Shown piece after piece: positions 11,540 to 23,715 of a stretch of 64,000 bases of DNA. A model generated the notes under the pieces. The model did not search any database and was not told the DNA's origin. It saw nothing but the letters and a program-made list of their open reading frames with translations. Location of the stretch: the NCBI GenBank assembly GCA_947034885.2, contig OX344749.2:44855682-44919681 (forward strand). Reading direction: 5' to 3'. Source of the DNA: Thuidium tamariscinum (lineage: Eukaryota; Streptophyta; Bryopsida; Hypnales; Thuidiaceae). Made by a program: the position numbers and the translations under genes. How positions within the stretch are numbered: position 1 is the stretch's first letter; each line of letters starts with the position of its first letter.

Positions 11540-14500
11540 AGCGAAGATGGGATCGATCGATCGAGCACAAATTTCCAGTTCAAATTGTATATCATCTATC
11601 GATCTCTATGGATCTCCATGGATGCTCAATGAGCTGAGACGTACTCCGTCGTCGTCACAGATGCAACTTGTACAGAAAACAAGCAACATTGAGTCGATCT
11701 CTGGAGGGATTCCATGGTGAAGTGTGCCTTACATTCAAGTTCATTTCAAGACATTCTTTCTCTTCTCCAACTTGGTGCTGGAATTGAAGATTTATGGGAG
11801 CTAGCATCATCGTGTATACAGAAGAAGCAACAAGCTTGGCTTGAAATTAATAGCAGTGAGCCTGGTTACTTAATTGTCAGTCTTAACTTGTCGATCTCTG
11901 TGCGAGCTTATAGGAAGCTCCTGAAGGGATTAATTTAAAAGGTAAATTGGAGCAGGATGTGGTAGTATGGTGTGTTGGTAATTCAAAGGTTGAATTTAGG
12001 TTTAAATGCATGCATGTATTAGTGTTCCCCTTGATAGAGGACTCCGTTACGTTGTAGGGGTTCCGGGGAAGGTACAAAATTAAATTTTACAGAGCCGGTT
12101 ATTGAAAGTGGTATATATACAGGTTGGTATACTGCAGGTTGGTATTCAGGATTAATTAGATTTTGTTCATAATTTGTACACAGAAACACACGATCAGTGC
12201 ATTCTCGATCGATCAGCGTAGAAATGAATCATACCTCGTGATTTAATTTGAAGGTTGACTTCCAGGATACATACAGTGTCTTTTTTTTAATTACTTATAG
12301 TAGCGTTTTCCACACATTGTGGGAAATTGTTTTTGTGTTCATGTGTTTTTGTTGATCGGCCGGTTTCGATTGATGGATGTTTCGGGATGGGCTGGATCAT
12401 GGTGTTCTGTAACTATTGTAGAGGTTGTGCACTTGTGATCTGTTTGCACTGCTTAATTTAGGTTTACACGTAAATGAATGTTACTCTTGTTTCAATTCGT
12501 AAATTAAAACAAGATACAACTCAATCATCACCAAGTGATGGATAGAAACCTGTGGCTTGATGTTATTCAATTCTTAACCTGACTTGAAAGCATTCTTAAA
12601 GACTGCCTGGGAGGAACAAGTTTTAATTTCATTCAATCATAGTCTGCATCAATCTTAAGCATCTAGCTGAGGTGTGTGCACTGTATTGGATATCTAATGT
12701 CACGTACGTCGTAACATGTCTGTTGCTCAACCGGATGAATTGCTTGTCAAAAATCACATAATCACTCACTGGCAATCGATTAAGTTCATGATTTTTCTTT
12801 CTCCCTCCGCTTAAAAATCATGAACTTACCGAAAACATTGTTGAAGAATTAATCAAACATTAGGCACCTCCTTTTTTGGAAGAAAATGCTTTGAATTTGT
12901 TGATACATGTCTCTTCAATTTGACAAAGACCCACCTACAACTGGTAACCAATGTGGCCCGAGCATGATTATCGATATCGCTACAGGCCTACAGTGGTTCT
13001 CCTGTTACTGCACATGACACTGATTTGCAAAATTAAAGACACATGAATCCGTAATGTGTTATTAAGAAAAATGACTGAAATATCTACTTAATTTGTTGTA
13101 GATTTGAAGTCTAACTTAAGTTTCTAGTGACACTAAATTTGCTCTCCCACTTCAAGTCAAGATCGAGTTCTCAATATTATGAAGAATAGCGGCACCTCCT
13201 GCTTGTATCACTTTCATTCAACTGCCGGAGGTCAGCAATTCGAGAAACGCGTCGGCCGACTATTGCGAGAACCGTTGTTGCCTATTAAGGACTTTTTACC
13301 CATTGTGGACTCCCAGGAAGGAGCCCATTACAATTTTCTTCCAGAGACTGGGATTTTGGCCACAATCAATGGCTTATCTAACTCGAATGGGGTGATTGGT
13401 GACCACATAGGAATTTTCAGTTTTTCAGTGTTAATTCACGATAAGAAGTGACTTTTTCAAGCCTTCTGTGTTAGAAAATATTTTGACTGCATTAGGTGAG
13501 TAAGATGACCATTATGGATATAATTTTAGTTGGTTTTGGGTAGTGTAGAAACCATGATGGGTAGAACACTTCAAAAATTATTCAGCGAATCTCTGGAACT
13601 TCAGTTTGGCAGAAGCTAGCTTCAATCTTTGAGTTTAATTCCATGACCTTCGTTGTCTTTGAAGTTTGAAATGACACCATGTGCGCTCCTGAGTCCTGAC
13701 GTACTCAGCTCAGCACTGCAACATAAATCACTTCACATGAATTCTTGGACAGCGAAAATTGTGCTACCACAGTAAGGTCATAGTCATAGTGTCTTCTTAG
13801 GATATTTTGTTTGCCGGTTCATTTGAAGGAAAAGCCGATTTTATTTCCAAAAACTAGAGGAATTCTTGGTGCTGCCAACTAGAAAAACAGAAATCCCATT
13901 TCTTCAAACGGAGTACCAAGATCATTAGCCAAGCGGTGTGCGGCTTGAAGCTTGTTGTTGAAGGTATATGAGAAATGTGCACCCATAATTGCCAACTGAA
14001 ATGTAGCCATTCGATCTGGTTGCGCAACCTTTGCCATAATTATGATACTGAGTTTGTTTGAATGCTTTTTTCTGTGATATCTTCTCGCAAATGTATATGA
14101 GAAAATTGTTCATTTTCTATTGATGACAGGTTCCCAATCTGAACCCATTATTTTGCTATCAGGGTACCAAAATTTCATTGAAACGGCGGTATTCCACAAA
14201 CTTGGCGACAGGGCTTTTATTTTTCTGGCTTTCTGCTGCCAGATTGCACCCACAAAAATGATTTGGCTAAAAAAAGCAAAAAAACTGCAAATTAATTCAC
14301 CTGAAAACTTTAAACTAAGAAGAAGTCTTGAATGAAATTATCAATTTGTGGAAGAAAACATAATTATGGATATGTGATATGTACATTGTACAAATGTGAT
14401 ATTTTTTATCCAATTTGTAGATGAATGTTGAAATTTGAAGCACCAATCAATCGTTTTATATTGCCTTTTAGGCACTTCTTAAAAAAATGAAAAATAAAGC

Positions 14501-14575
14501 CTTGCTTGGCACTTTAATGTTTAGAGTGTGTATTATGAAATCTAGACTTGACCTAGACTTTATACAAGTCCTAAA
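11540..14575. other. 3' flank of NAC and gene-free spacer
   Basis: It begins with the NAC 3' untranslated region. No further gene is supported. A 90-codon frame at 13179-13451 (+) has no recognised domain and no convincing splice partners. The only distinct structure is the hairpin at 12781-12828. Confidence 0.5.
12781..12828. repeat. Perfect 16-bp stem hairpin
   Basis: TAAGTTCATGATTTTT (12781-12796) is repeated inverted at 12813-12828, around a 16-base pyrimidine-rich loop. It could be a minimal MITE remnant or a structured transcript end about 1.2 kb past the NAC stop. There is no U-rich or polyadenylation context that favours the second option. Confidence 0.6.
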
Positions 14576-14579
14576 CTTT

Positions 14580-15110
14580 AGAGTATAACTCTTCATCGCC
14601 TATAGGGATGAAAAGTGTCCTCATAGTTCAATTCAAAGCGCTATAATTTTTGCATTCAATGTCCGAATTCAATCAAACTTATTGCGAAAGTTGCACATAT
14701 TAGTCTAGTTTGCATGGTAATTAACAAGTTCTCAAATCAATTCAAGATGTAATGATTTTTTGGGAGACAATCAAAGTTCATAAGTTAATTTTGAATTCAC
14801 CAAACTATAGTTGATGGTTGCAACTTCAAGGGCTTGTATTTCCTTCATCCAATGTTTGTTTTCAATAAAAGTTGTTGAATAATGTTCCTCTAAAAATCTA
14901 GTTATTGTAATCAAATTTTCATAGCAATCCAAATTGTTTTGAATATTTGAGAGTAATTCAAAAATTATAAATAAAACATTTTTGGATTATATTGAACTTG
15001 AACAACATGTTCCTTCTTCATACAATGTATATTTCTAATAATTTTTTTTGGAAAAGTTGCACATTCTAATAGGGTGTAGCTAAAATTTCATATCAATCTT
15101 TGAATTTGCA
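14580..15110 (+). repeat. Dispersed repeat R3, copy 1
   Basis: About 530 bp aligns by eye to 52020-52560 in the same orientation. Shared blocks include AAGTGTCCTCATAGT, TTCATCCAATGTTTGTTTT and CAATCCAAATTGTTTTGAAT (near 14925 and 52370). It is non-coding, and no terminal repeats were found. Confidence 0.6.
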
Positions 15111-15812
15111 ATAGGGAAAGGTTCACTATATCCATGTAGTGGAGGGAGGTGACCCAATTCAAAGTACAATCAAACCCCTTGCTAAGCCTTTGCCAAGGCT
15201 CAATATTTGGCTGTTTGTCCATCAAATTTGGACCTTGCCCATCTCCACTATGGGGTAGTAAGGACCTCCTTACATATATCAATGGGCAAGGAAACTTCAC
15301 AAGGACTACTACAGGGGAAAGTAATCTTTACAATTTTACATGAACTTGGTGGGTAGAAGAGAAACAATTAGAAAAGCACAGATATTAAATTCTCTCAAGC
15401 TTGTCAAGTCTTCACCAATGAAATTGTCCACCAGAATTGGTGAAACTTCTTCTCCTCCTTTCCTGTTTGCCCACCCCGGCAAGACTATCCACGAAGCCTC
15501 TTTTATCTTATACATTGAACGACCTTGAACGACCACTGTTCTTGCCCACTGGGCCAGCATGTAAGCGCGCCCTAACTCTGACCCGACCCAGCCAAATACA
15601 CAGTTTGGCGTCTTTGGCAGGGCAACTGTGGCCATGCTCTTCGGCCACCATTTTTTGCGGGCACAGCCGCCACAAGGATATTGTAAAATAAAAAAACCTG
15701 CTTCCCTTTTCCCCCCCAAAATCTTGCAGGTTTGATGGGCGTGTGAATCCCAGTATGAAGCATTATCTCTCAGTCCACGCTTTCATGGGTCCTGCTACAC
15801 CTTGCTCCGTTA
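15111..15812. other. Spacer, no gene
   Basis: A locally GC-richer patch (about 15430-15720) gives overlapping short frames on both strands. None has a recognised domain or plausible splice partners, so none is called. Confidence 0.45.
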
Positions 15813-15881
15813 CGCATCAAGGACAAGCATCAAGGACAAGCATCAAAGACAAGAATCAAAGACAAGCATCAAAGGACAGGT
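15813..15881 (+). repeat. 14-bp minisatellite, ~5 units
   Basis: Units of the type GCATCAAGGACAA recur about five times with single-base variation (GGACAAG or AGACAAG). It lies about 0.9 kb beyond the 3' end of the DUF1499 gene. Confidence 0.75.
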
Positions 15882-15970
15882 CTATGAGACTATTCTATGA
15901 AATTCGTCCTCCAGAATTACATTATCTAGCAGATACTGATGCAGCGAAATTTCTAAAAATCATTTTGAAA

Positions 15971-16650
15971 CCCAGGTCATGGATGTAACGTTCAGGAGAG
16001 CCCAACCTCCAATACCGTATTAACGTGCAAATGTTTCCTTGCAGAGATTTTCTCAAAAGTGTTAGTAAAAGTAATGCTCCCCCACAAGCAATACTAATCC
16101 AACATAATACTATCTAGCCGGTATTTATACACCCCAAATCTTTAAAAAAACAAAAACCAAGGTCATGGATGAGACGTTCAGGAGGGCCAATGTCCAGTAT
16201 CAACATGCAAATGGTTCCGCGTAGAAAATTTTCAAAAGCAGTAGAAAGCATAATGCTCTTCAAAACGAATTATCCACCATTGATACAAACTAGCACATAA
16301 TTATGGATACAGCCCCCAAAAAATTTGAATTCGAAAACCAAGGTCATTGATGTGTGAGCCTAAAAGTCTAGTTAGTAGTAACAAGCAAATGTCTCTGCGT
16401 ACAAAAATTCTCAAGCAGTAGAAAGAACAATGCTCCCCAAGATCAGTAATCCAACATACTTACAACCCAGGCAGATATTGTTGATACAGCCAAGAAAGGT
16501 TAAGAACTCAAACACCAAGACCATGGATATGAATATTCAGGAGAGTCAAATGAATGTACAGTATTAAACATACATACAAAGTTCGGCGTAGAATTTTCTA
16601 AATTCAGTGCAGGTTGTAATGCTGATATTAATCTACATTTGCAGTTAAAA
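15971..16650 (+). repeat. ~180-bp tandem repeat, 4 units
   Basis: Units begin with CCA(A)GGTCATGGATG-like sequence at 15972, 16157, 16338 and 16515 (periods 185, 181 and 177). Each continues with TTCAGGAG(A/G)G, a (A/C)GTGCAAATG-type block, a GTAGAA..TTTTC block and (T)AATGCTC. Divergence between units is moderate. The array ends about 170 bp before the stop codon of the minus-strand DUF1499 gene. Confidence 0.75.
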
Positions 16651-16817
16651 TAAACTCAGAGATCATGTCTTATCCTACCCAGCCATGAAAGAGAAAGAAT
16701 CTAATCAAAAACTATTCTCGAAGCTACCCCAAAAGACATCAGGAGGAAGGACGGCATTGTGTTGGTGGTTACCTGGTTTGTAATCATGATGATCTCCCTT
16801 CTACAACAATGCAGGTC

Positions 16818-19806
16818 TCAGTCTGGAACAAACTCTACTCCACTTTTGTAGTCAAAAGTGGGAGGTGGCTCCGGCCCAAATGTGTCCCACGGAGACTCGA
16901 TGAAGAAGAGCCGCCGCTGCCGGTTCCTCAGGATTGGGACCTGCGCAACAACGCAGTCTCTGTTGTCAGCATTATCCAGGTGCCCGGGATTCTGATCTTG
17001 GTAATTGGCGAGACAGAGATTATTTACAATTTTAAACACGGTTTAGCAAGGTTTTAGTTTGTGTTTTGGCAGGATTCTTTAAGTAAAACTGAAATTGAGA
17101 GGGTCTAGACAGCCACACAGAACGCAAACGGTATTCACAAGTAAGACCGTGTAAAAAACAAATTGACTGACTAATTTGAGTTGACGAGTTCAAGAACAGT
17201 TACGTTTGATAACTGTTCAAGGTTCAAGGTTCAAGGTTCAAGAACATTTACGTTTAATATTTACAACCAATCTGGTATTCCACTCCAAGATAGCAAGCAG
17301 CTCATGGTGTACCATGCACTGGTGTTTACAAATTAAATTTCTAACTTTTGAAGCGATTTATGATTAGGTAGTCAACAAGGTACCGTTACTCTTCTTAGTT
17401 TCTTGTCTGCCCCAGATTGCAAAATAAGGATTTTCCCTTCTTCACTGTTTAGTATGTGTGGACTTGTTTTGGCACGAAGTTATAAAGATTGACATCACTG
17501 GCAGTTGAATAACGGTATTAAAGACTCGAGATAAGTTTTAGGATCCAAGTTACTGCCAATAGCAAACACATCATATCTAGACTGTTTAGCCACTTCTGCA
17601 GAAAGTGGTCAGTTTCCCAGTCTTGTGTAAGTGAACCCACTCGGAGTTTGGGCTTTCGACTTGTCAATGACATAAAAACACAAGAATTTAAACTATGGTA
17701 CAGATCTGACGGGAAAAAAAATTCTGCTGAAAAAGAAATGTCATCATGTAAGTGATGAGAAAAACCTGCTCCCAACCCAGTTCCATACGCAGAGCCTCCA
17801 GTCGTTTGCCATTCCTGCCACTGTCTTTGTAATTCGTAGCACGAGATGCAGACCTCACATTCACAGTGGCATCCTCCGTGGGATCACTGAATAGGAACTC
17901 GACGTCGTCGCTAACACCATCCTCTCCTGTAAAAACCGCATAAATGTATCTGCGTTTCAAGGACAATCATGGTGAATTCATTAACAATCTTAACTGTTTC
18001 TATGAGTGCACCCATCTTTATGTTCATCTTACAACATACAAAAAAACACGATATGATTGATGTAAACTAAGGGCTTCAATTTCTTGAACTCAAGATGTAA
18101 GAGGATGTGTGTAAAGACAGTAAAGATGTCAAAGGATTGCAGCATGTTAAATATCTTGACACTTCCTTGGGCCCAAGGTTTTAGGTGCTGTATTTTGAAA
18201 CTCATTCACCTCACGGATATACGAGCCCTAAAATAAAAAGATAGACTTAATAACAACTAAAAATGTTGCAAAAAATCCATGTCGGAAGTATCAATGACCA
18301 ATTGACAGTCCTTGACAAAGAAATTGCTGTCCTTCAAGCTCGACAACGTAATTAAGGGTCATCACACTCCTTGAGAAAGACTCAAACAGTGATGAGTTTC
18401 GGTTGTATCTATCAGCAGTATTCATACCTCTCACTCTTTTCCTTAATGGAAGCTCCTGTACGCTGTAAAGCTTCCTGAAGATTACTAACCGCAGTCTTCA
18501 GTCCTCCTGGAAATTCCCAAGGTGCAATAAAGAAGTTCGGCCTGAGCACAAGAAATATTTACCATTATAAAGGCTTACAACAAGACAACAAAAGATTATA
18601 TCAAAACCGAATTCCTTGGAAAGATTGATCATCAATTTAACCTACAGCAATTTGTTACCAAATTGTACCTCAGGTTGCACATCACCTTAACCTAAAAGAA
18701 ATTGTTGCCAAAACGCAGTCCACATTGCACATCACCCCAGCCAAAAAAGAAATTGCTACAGAACTGCAGCTTGCATTGCACATCACCCGAACCGAAAACA
18801 AAATTTTCCCAAAATACAGCCCCACTTTGCACGTCACTCTAACCTAAAAAAAATCACTACAAGAGCAGAGCTCACATTGCACACCATCGTAACCTGAAAA
18901 AAGTCGTTACAAAAATAGAACTTTTAGATTGCATATCACCCTAACCCAAAACTTTTACATTGCACACCACCAAAGCCAAAAACAGATTATCACAAAAATC
19001 CATAAATCTCACATTGTGTATCACCTTGACCGAAGATGATTCGTTACAAATTGTCAAATACATGCATACCACATTACACATCACCTAACTTAAAACAAAC
19101 TTATAGAACTGCAGCTCACATTGCACAAATGCATACATCTCACATTGCGCATCACTTAACCTAAAACAATTCGTTAGAAATTGTAAAATGCATAGATCTC
19201 GCATTGTTAACCTAAGACAAATTGATACAAACACGAATAGATCTCCCAATGCACATCACCTAAACCTAAAACAAATCGTCACAAATTGTTACAGAAATGC
19301 ATCTCACATTGCGCATCACCTGAACCCTAGAACAAATTGTCACATAATGTTACAGAAATGCATCTCAAAATTGCGCATCACCTGAGCCCCCAAACAAAAT
19401 TGGTACAAAAATTCACCGCAAATTCCTCAAGAAAGCTGTCAAGAAGACGTCCCCACCTGTCGTCAAACGAGGAGACGCAATTAACAGTGGCACTACACGA
19501 GCCCAACGTATCGTCCACGACGCCAATGCAAGTCGAGCAGGTCCCGAGTTTCGGCTCCTCTTGCTCCGGCGTCCCTCGCTCCCACGGAAGCCAATTAAAA
19601 GGAACAGCACCACCACTACTCCTCAACTCTGCCGCTACAGCACACCCATGGAAACAGCTCAAGCTCAAGCTCACACTCACCACACTGGATATCAAAACGC
19701 TCACCCTCTCTGCTGACCTTTCCGAATTCACAATCGTCCCAATGGAGCTTGTGATCATCCTCTGGTGGCGGCGCTGCCACACAGAAGCTTGTGCAGCTAT
19801 CGCCAT
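16818..19806 (-). CDS. DUF1499 family protein, probably plastid-targeted
   Basis: Exons on the minus strand are 19806-19457, 18541-18428, a short exon near 18227-18215, 17926-17766 and 16940-16818; the product is about 253 residues. Exon 1 has a hydrophobic Ser/Ala-rich leader, then FNWLPWERGTPEQEEPKLG and CIGVVDDTLGSCSATVNCVSS. Exon 2 reads FFIAPWEFPGGLKTAVSNLQ. Exon 4 has DDVEFLFSDP and VRSASRATNYKDSGRNGKRL. The last exon has LRNRQRRLFFIESPWDTFGP. The CIGVVDDTLG, APWEFPGG, DDVEF and RSASR blocks are those of plant DUF1499 proteins (Arabidopsis At3g60810-like), whose biochemical role is unknown to me. Junctions 1/2 and 4/5 are in phase. The 2/3/4 junctions are not fully resolved: the conserved YIR reading of exon 3 needs one more base than exon 2 supplies. 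Either a small exon was missed, or the gene carries a one-base lesion. The start at 19806 follows an upstream in-frame stop. Confidence 0.8.
17213..17243. repeat. 7-bp minisatellite (GTTCAAG)
   Basis: Four to five perfect tandem units of GTTCAAG lie inside the last intron of the DUF1499 gene. Confidence 0.8.
18625..19400 (-). repeat. ~60-bp degenerate minisatellite filling DUF1499 intron 1
   Basis: The phrase CATTGCACATCACC(T)AACCTAAAA recurs about 13 times, for example at 18677, 18733, 18775, 18827, 18875, 18930, 19014, 19073, 19143, 19250, 19310 and 19372. Each is followed by an (A)CAAATTGTTACA(A)AAATGCA-like stretch. The array occupies nearly all of the intron between exons 1 and 2 (18542-19456). 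The copies closest to exon 1 (19250-19400) are the most alike. Confidence 0.8.
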
Positions 19807-21494
19807 TGTTGAGCAGATCGAACTTGGTGCAGTCCCAGTTCAAATACAGACAGCTTCAATTCTACCTGTGAGAAATGGGAATGACAAACATCGGATGGAT
19901 ATGCATGGGAGGAAATTGAATGCAATGAACAAGAGTTGGACTGAAATGAATAAATTGTCATTCACCAATTGCTTGTAGGTCATGTAGATTCAAATGACTG
20001 CAAATTCAGGGAGATAGCATGAAATTAAGCTTCGTTGACGGAGGTGAGAGAGATGAGCTTGCACTACAGTAAGAGTTTTGCCTTTGGTTTGTTCGTTGAC
20101 GTCCACGAGTTGTAGAACTGGATAGAGTTTCTCCATTGTGGATCACGCAGTGGCCTCGGAAGAAGGAACCCATTCCTTGGGGCTACTAATAATTGTCAGA
20201 TTTCGCAATTCCACATTGAAAAGTTGGAGGCACCTTTTTCTAGATTAAAACATATTCATAGTCTTTGAAATTGGAATTCATGTATTTTCATAAAAATAAT
20301 TAGAATTTTTGGATGAGACATGTAATTGCTATGAAATTTCTAAATGGAAATCCATTAGCCACTGAAATCTTGTATAGAGATTGGTCACAATGCCAAGAAC
20401 TAGTAGTCAACCAATTGCAATTAAGTATAAGAATAGTGTTTGTCCTTTAGTAGAGTTTAAGAGTAGAAAAAGACGTTTTGAAAATTCAACCACCTTAATA
20501 GAAGGACATGTTAAGTTTGACTTCATAAATTTGTTTAGCTTCAACACCCCATTCATTAGGCACACAAATGGAGAAAAAGACTTTATGCAAGTCTTTGGCA
20601 AAGCAAGGCACTTTATATTGTAGAAGACATCTCAAGCAAGGAAATTTACCTCAAGATGGTCACTTCTTCTTGGGCATCTTCCAAATAAGTTGTCTACTTT
20701 TGAATTTTGTCCTCTAATAGATGGAATTTGGCTCTTTAAAGGGTCATTTCCAGCTAGTTCCCCTTGCTATTCTTGTAGTAGTGAGGGAATGGTTGACAAT
20801 AGTGAGCCAATGTAAATGCCTAAAAAAAAATTTAATTGGGAGGGACCACTAAAATTGAAAAAAAGACGTTTTGTTTTGTTTTGTTTTTTCAAAAAGAAGA
20901 AGTGACATAGTCATCATCCAACCACATCAACTTTCTACTAATCTACAATTCCCATAGTTTTGTACTGCATAGAAATTCCTAGTCTTCTTTTCACATAAAT
21001 CTCCTCTAATGTATATTTGGAGTACCTTATTTAACTAATGCCTTACTCTACACAATATTTTCCCTTTAAAATAGTTATGTTCAAACACTATAGTGAACAA
21101 AAAATGCCTAAAGAATGACTTTTAGATTTATATAAAAACAAATAATATTCTTATTCATCTAGGATACAAATTTTTTTTATAGCCTAGTCTATCATTCTAA
21201 TTGCATTTACATCCACTGTATAAGGTAGAAGCATCCAAATGTAATACAATTTGTTTTCAAACATCCAAATAATGACCTAAATTTAAGCACAAGTGAACCC
21301 AAAGTACACAAGTGGGTTAGTGGGGTTCTAAGAAGCTATCATTTTTTCTAGAATTTGACAATTATCCATCCATGATCCATAATTAGAGTGTATTGCTTTC
21401 GGGTGTTTCCAGGCCTACTAGGTTGTAGTCTAGTGTTTATAGTAGGTGCATCTACATAGTTGTTTTCAAAAATTTGTATTGTATCCATGCAAAC
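19807..21494. other. Promoter side of DUF1499 gene, then AT-rich spacer
   Basis: 19807-20190 is the upstream flank of the minus-strand DUF1499 gene. Beyond it no gene is supported. There is a (TTTTG)n microsatellite at about 20869-20886. A short frame at 20381-20623 has no recognised domain. Confidence 0.5.
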
Positions 21495-21892
21495 TTAACC
21501 CCTAAAGGTTTTTGACTATGTTTCCACCAAAATCACTCCAAAACTGTGATTTTTAATACAAGTGCAATTTTTTTGAAAAAACAACATTATTTGACATATT
21601 TAACCATAGGATCTTGTAGTTAGGTGGTTTGAAAAGATGTGGAAAAAATTTCAAAAATTTCCACCGTGTAGATTGCAAGATATTACCATTTGAAGTAGCA
21701 AAAATCCTTTTTTATCCCTACAAAAACTCGGGCAAGTGCTCTTCACAAAGTCACATTTGTATGAAAAAATACTCAAATTGATGGTTACTCTTTGAATTCA
21801 TTTTACAATGCAAGTCGGCCATATACTCAAAAAATTTCAAATCATTTGGAATTGTGCAACATATAGGAAAAAAATAGTAAGTAGAAAGAAGT

Positions 21893-23152
21893 CCCAAGGA
21901 GGACACTTCCCATTTTTTAATAATCTACGTGCGGCAGAATATAGGGTACATTTAAATGATTTTAGGTAAAATTTATAAGAAATTTACATATAAATTAGGG
22001 GACATTAAAAGTAGCATGTCCTTTATAAGTAATATAGGGAACCGGAAAATATGGTCCATTAGAATTTAGGTAGATATAAATTAGGGGCAAAAGAATGGGA
22101 TCCTAGGAAAAAAATTTAGTAGGTTCAATTAATATTTATAGTACTAGTCAGTTACAGCTTAAGATATAGGTACTATAATGTATCTACAACTCATTAGGCA
22201 TTGTTGTATATCTACAGCTCATTAGGCACTGTGGTATATCTATAGCTCATCTACGGCATATCTTTAAGTCATATCTAACTCCATTGATGTTTGTAACATT
22301 AGATGAAATCTGAGGGCATTACAAGGCCGTTTCGGGTCTGTTCCCGAAACGGCTCCCAATGCCGCTATCCGTTGTCAGGCCGATTTTTTTTTATTTCTTT
22401 TATTTCTTTTTAATTTTTTTAAATGGGTCCTGGAATATGAAAATAAGTCCAAAAAAAATTTGAAAAAAAAAATTATTACGTGGCAGGGTCGCGACCACGT
22501 AGGATTCAAGTTCACAAGGCAGAAACTGCGTTCCCGCAGTCCGGGATCCCGCAGTCTCCTAATGCCCTCAAATTTCATCTAATGTCTGGTTGGGTGCAGG
22601 AGTTTATGCTGTGAACGACCTCTCTGAAGTTTAGGTAGCACCATGTCATAGAGCTTGATTTTGTTTTTTCACATGTGATGGAGGGCATTAGAACGACATA
22701 TTTCTGATGTAATTTTTTTATATGAGGCATATATTTGTGGTCATAGTTCACAAATGAACTTCATGTCTGTGTTTTTAAACACATTTTTGTCCCTAAAGTC
22801 TCTTCAATACTTTTTCAACCCTAATGTCTTGCTTTTCATACATGTATTTGTGTTGTATTTGTATTCATGCATTGTTATAACTTGAATCTTTTTTTCTATA
22901 AGGTATTTGTTAGTCACTTGTATTCTCATTATTTTTTTTGTTATTTTTTTTAATACAAAGAAAATAGCCTCTAATATATTCCTTTGGCCTATATATTATA
23001 AGTAATGATAGATATGATAATATGGGTAATTTTTTTGCTTTATGTAATAATAGGGGTCCTTTAAATGCTTTCTAGGAGATAAATAACCCCCCAAAAAATA
23101 CCCCACCGCCGCATGTGGGTCCTCCAAATACACAAGAAGTATCCCCCCTGAG
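21893..23152. mobile_element. hAT-like non-autonomous element R2, copy 1, nested in R1
   Basis: Termini CCCAAGGAGGACACTT and AAGTATCCCCCCTGAG are imperfect inverted repeats. The element is flanked by a perfect 8-bp duplication AAAGAAGT (21885-21892 and 23153-23160), the size produced by hAT transposases. After subtracting the 288-bp M2 insert its length is 972, against 975 for copy 2 at 48812-49786. A short tandem array (TATATCTACAGCTCATTAGGCA-type, about 33 bp, three units) lies at 22165-22262. There is no transposase. Confidence 0.8.
22297..22584. mobile_element. MITE family M2, copy 1 (288 bp), nested in R2
   Basis: Ends CATTAGATGAAATCTGAGGG and its inverted partner CCTCAAATTTCATCTAATG. 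The interior includes a perfect short hairpin CCGTTTCGGG..CCCGAAACGG (22327-22352) and an A/T-rich middle. A second, inverted copy is at 26308-26604. The target-site duplication cannot be told apart from the terminal repeat: TA with a preferred CAT_ATG flank is possible. Confidence 0.7.
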
Positions 23153-23715
23153 AAAGAAGTAGAAAATGCTTGAAAATACTAAATACTAAATATTTTATTT
23201 ATAAAAATGAAAAATGACAATCCCAATGGTTAAAATATTTTAGTAAAAAATATTCATTCAATGTTTTAATTTTCTTACAAAAATATTAAAAATTGAATTA
23301 GATAAAGAATTTCAAATTTTTTTTGTAGAGTAGAGATTCTATAACTACTTGCAAACTATTCCAAACTAAAATTCCTCACAATTTTTGACTCATATATCAA
23401 AATGGAATGATTCAAAGTTTTCCACATAGATAAAAATATAATAAAATATTTTTAATTTTTAATTTTTTTTAAAAACAAGTTTCAAAAAAAGGGTTTTTTT
23501 GCTGTCTGTATTGCCTAACGTTCAAAGGAAACAACATATCATGTCATAATTTTTTAATAATGTAGTCAAAAGTTATAAAAGTTGTTGGGCCTTGAAGATA
23601 CTCCTTGGACACATCTTGTGTGAAAATTTCAAAGAAAAAAAAAATCTCCATTTATAGTGAACTGCCTAAAATTACTATGTTGCCAAAAAATACAGTTCAA
23701 GGCTTTAGGGGTTGA

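Larger units (their letters stand above)
21495..23715. mobile_element. TTAA-flanked TIR element R1, copy 1 (about 945 bp once the insert is removed)
   Basis: The left end is TTAA then CCCCTAAAGGTTTTTGA. The right end is (C)AAGGCTTTAGGGG then TTGA, a mutated TTAA. The element is split by the R2 insertion at 21893-23152. Its two halves match, in order, the reverse-oriented copy at 43196-44131 and the copy at 53889-54747. Shared blocks include TAGGATCTTGTAGTTAGGTGG, TTTCCACCGTGTAGATTGCA and CAACATATAGGAAAAAA in the left half, and AGAGATTCT and GGAAACAACATATC in the right half. It is non-coding. Confidence 0.75.

Noticed and set aside
13179-13451. 90-codon frame with moderately complex translation
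   Set aside because: No recognised domain, no convincing splice partners and no conserved motif; kept as spacer.
15336-15719. Minus-strand frame of 127 codons in a GC-richer patch
   Set aside because: Translation is W/G/K-rich without a domain, and overlapping frames of similar length exist on both strands.
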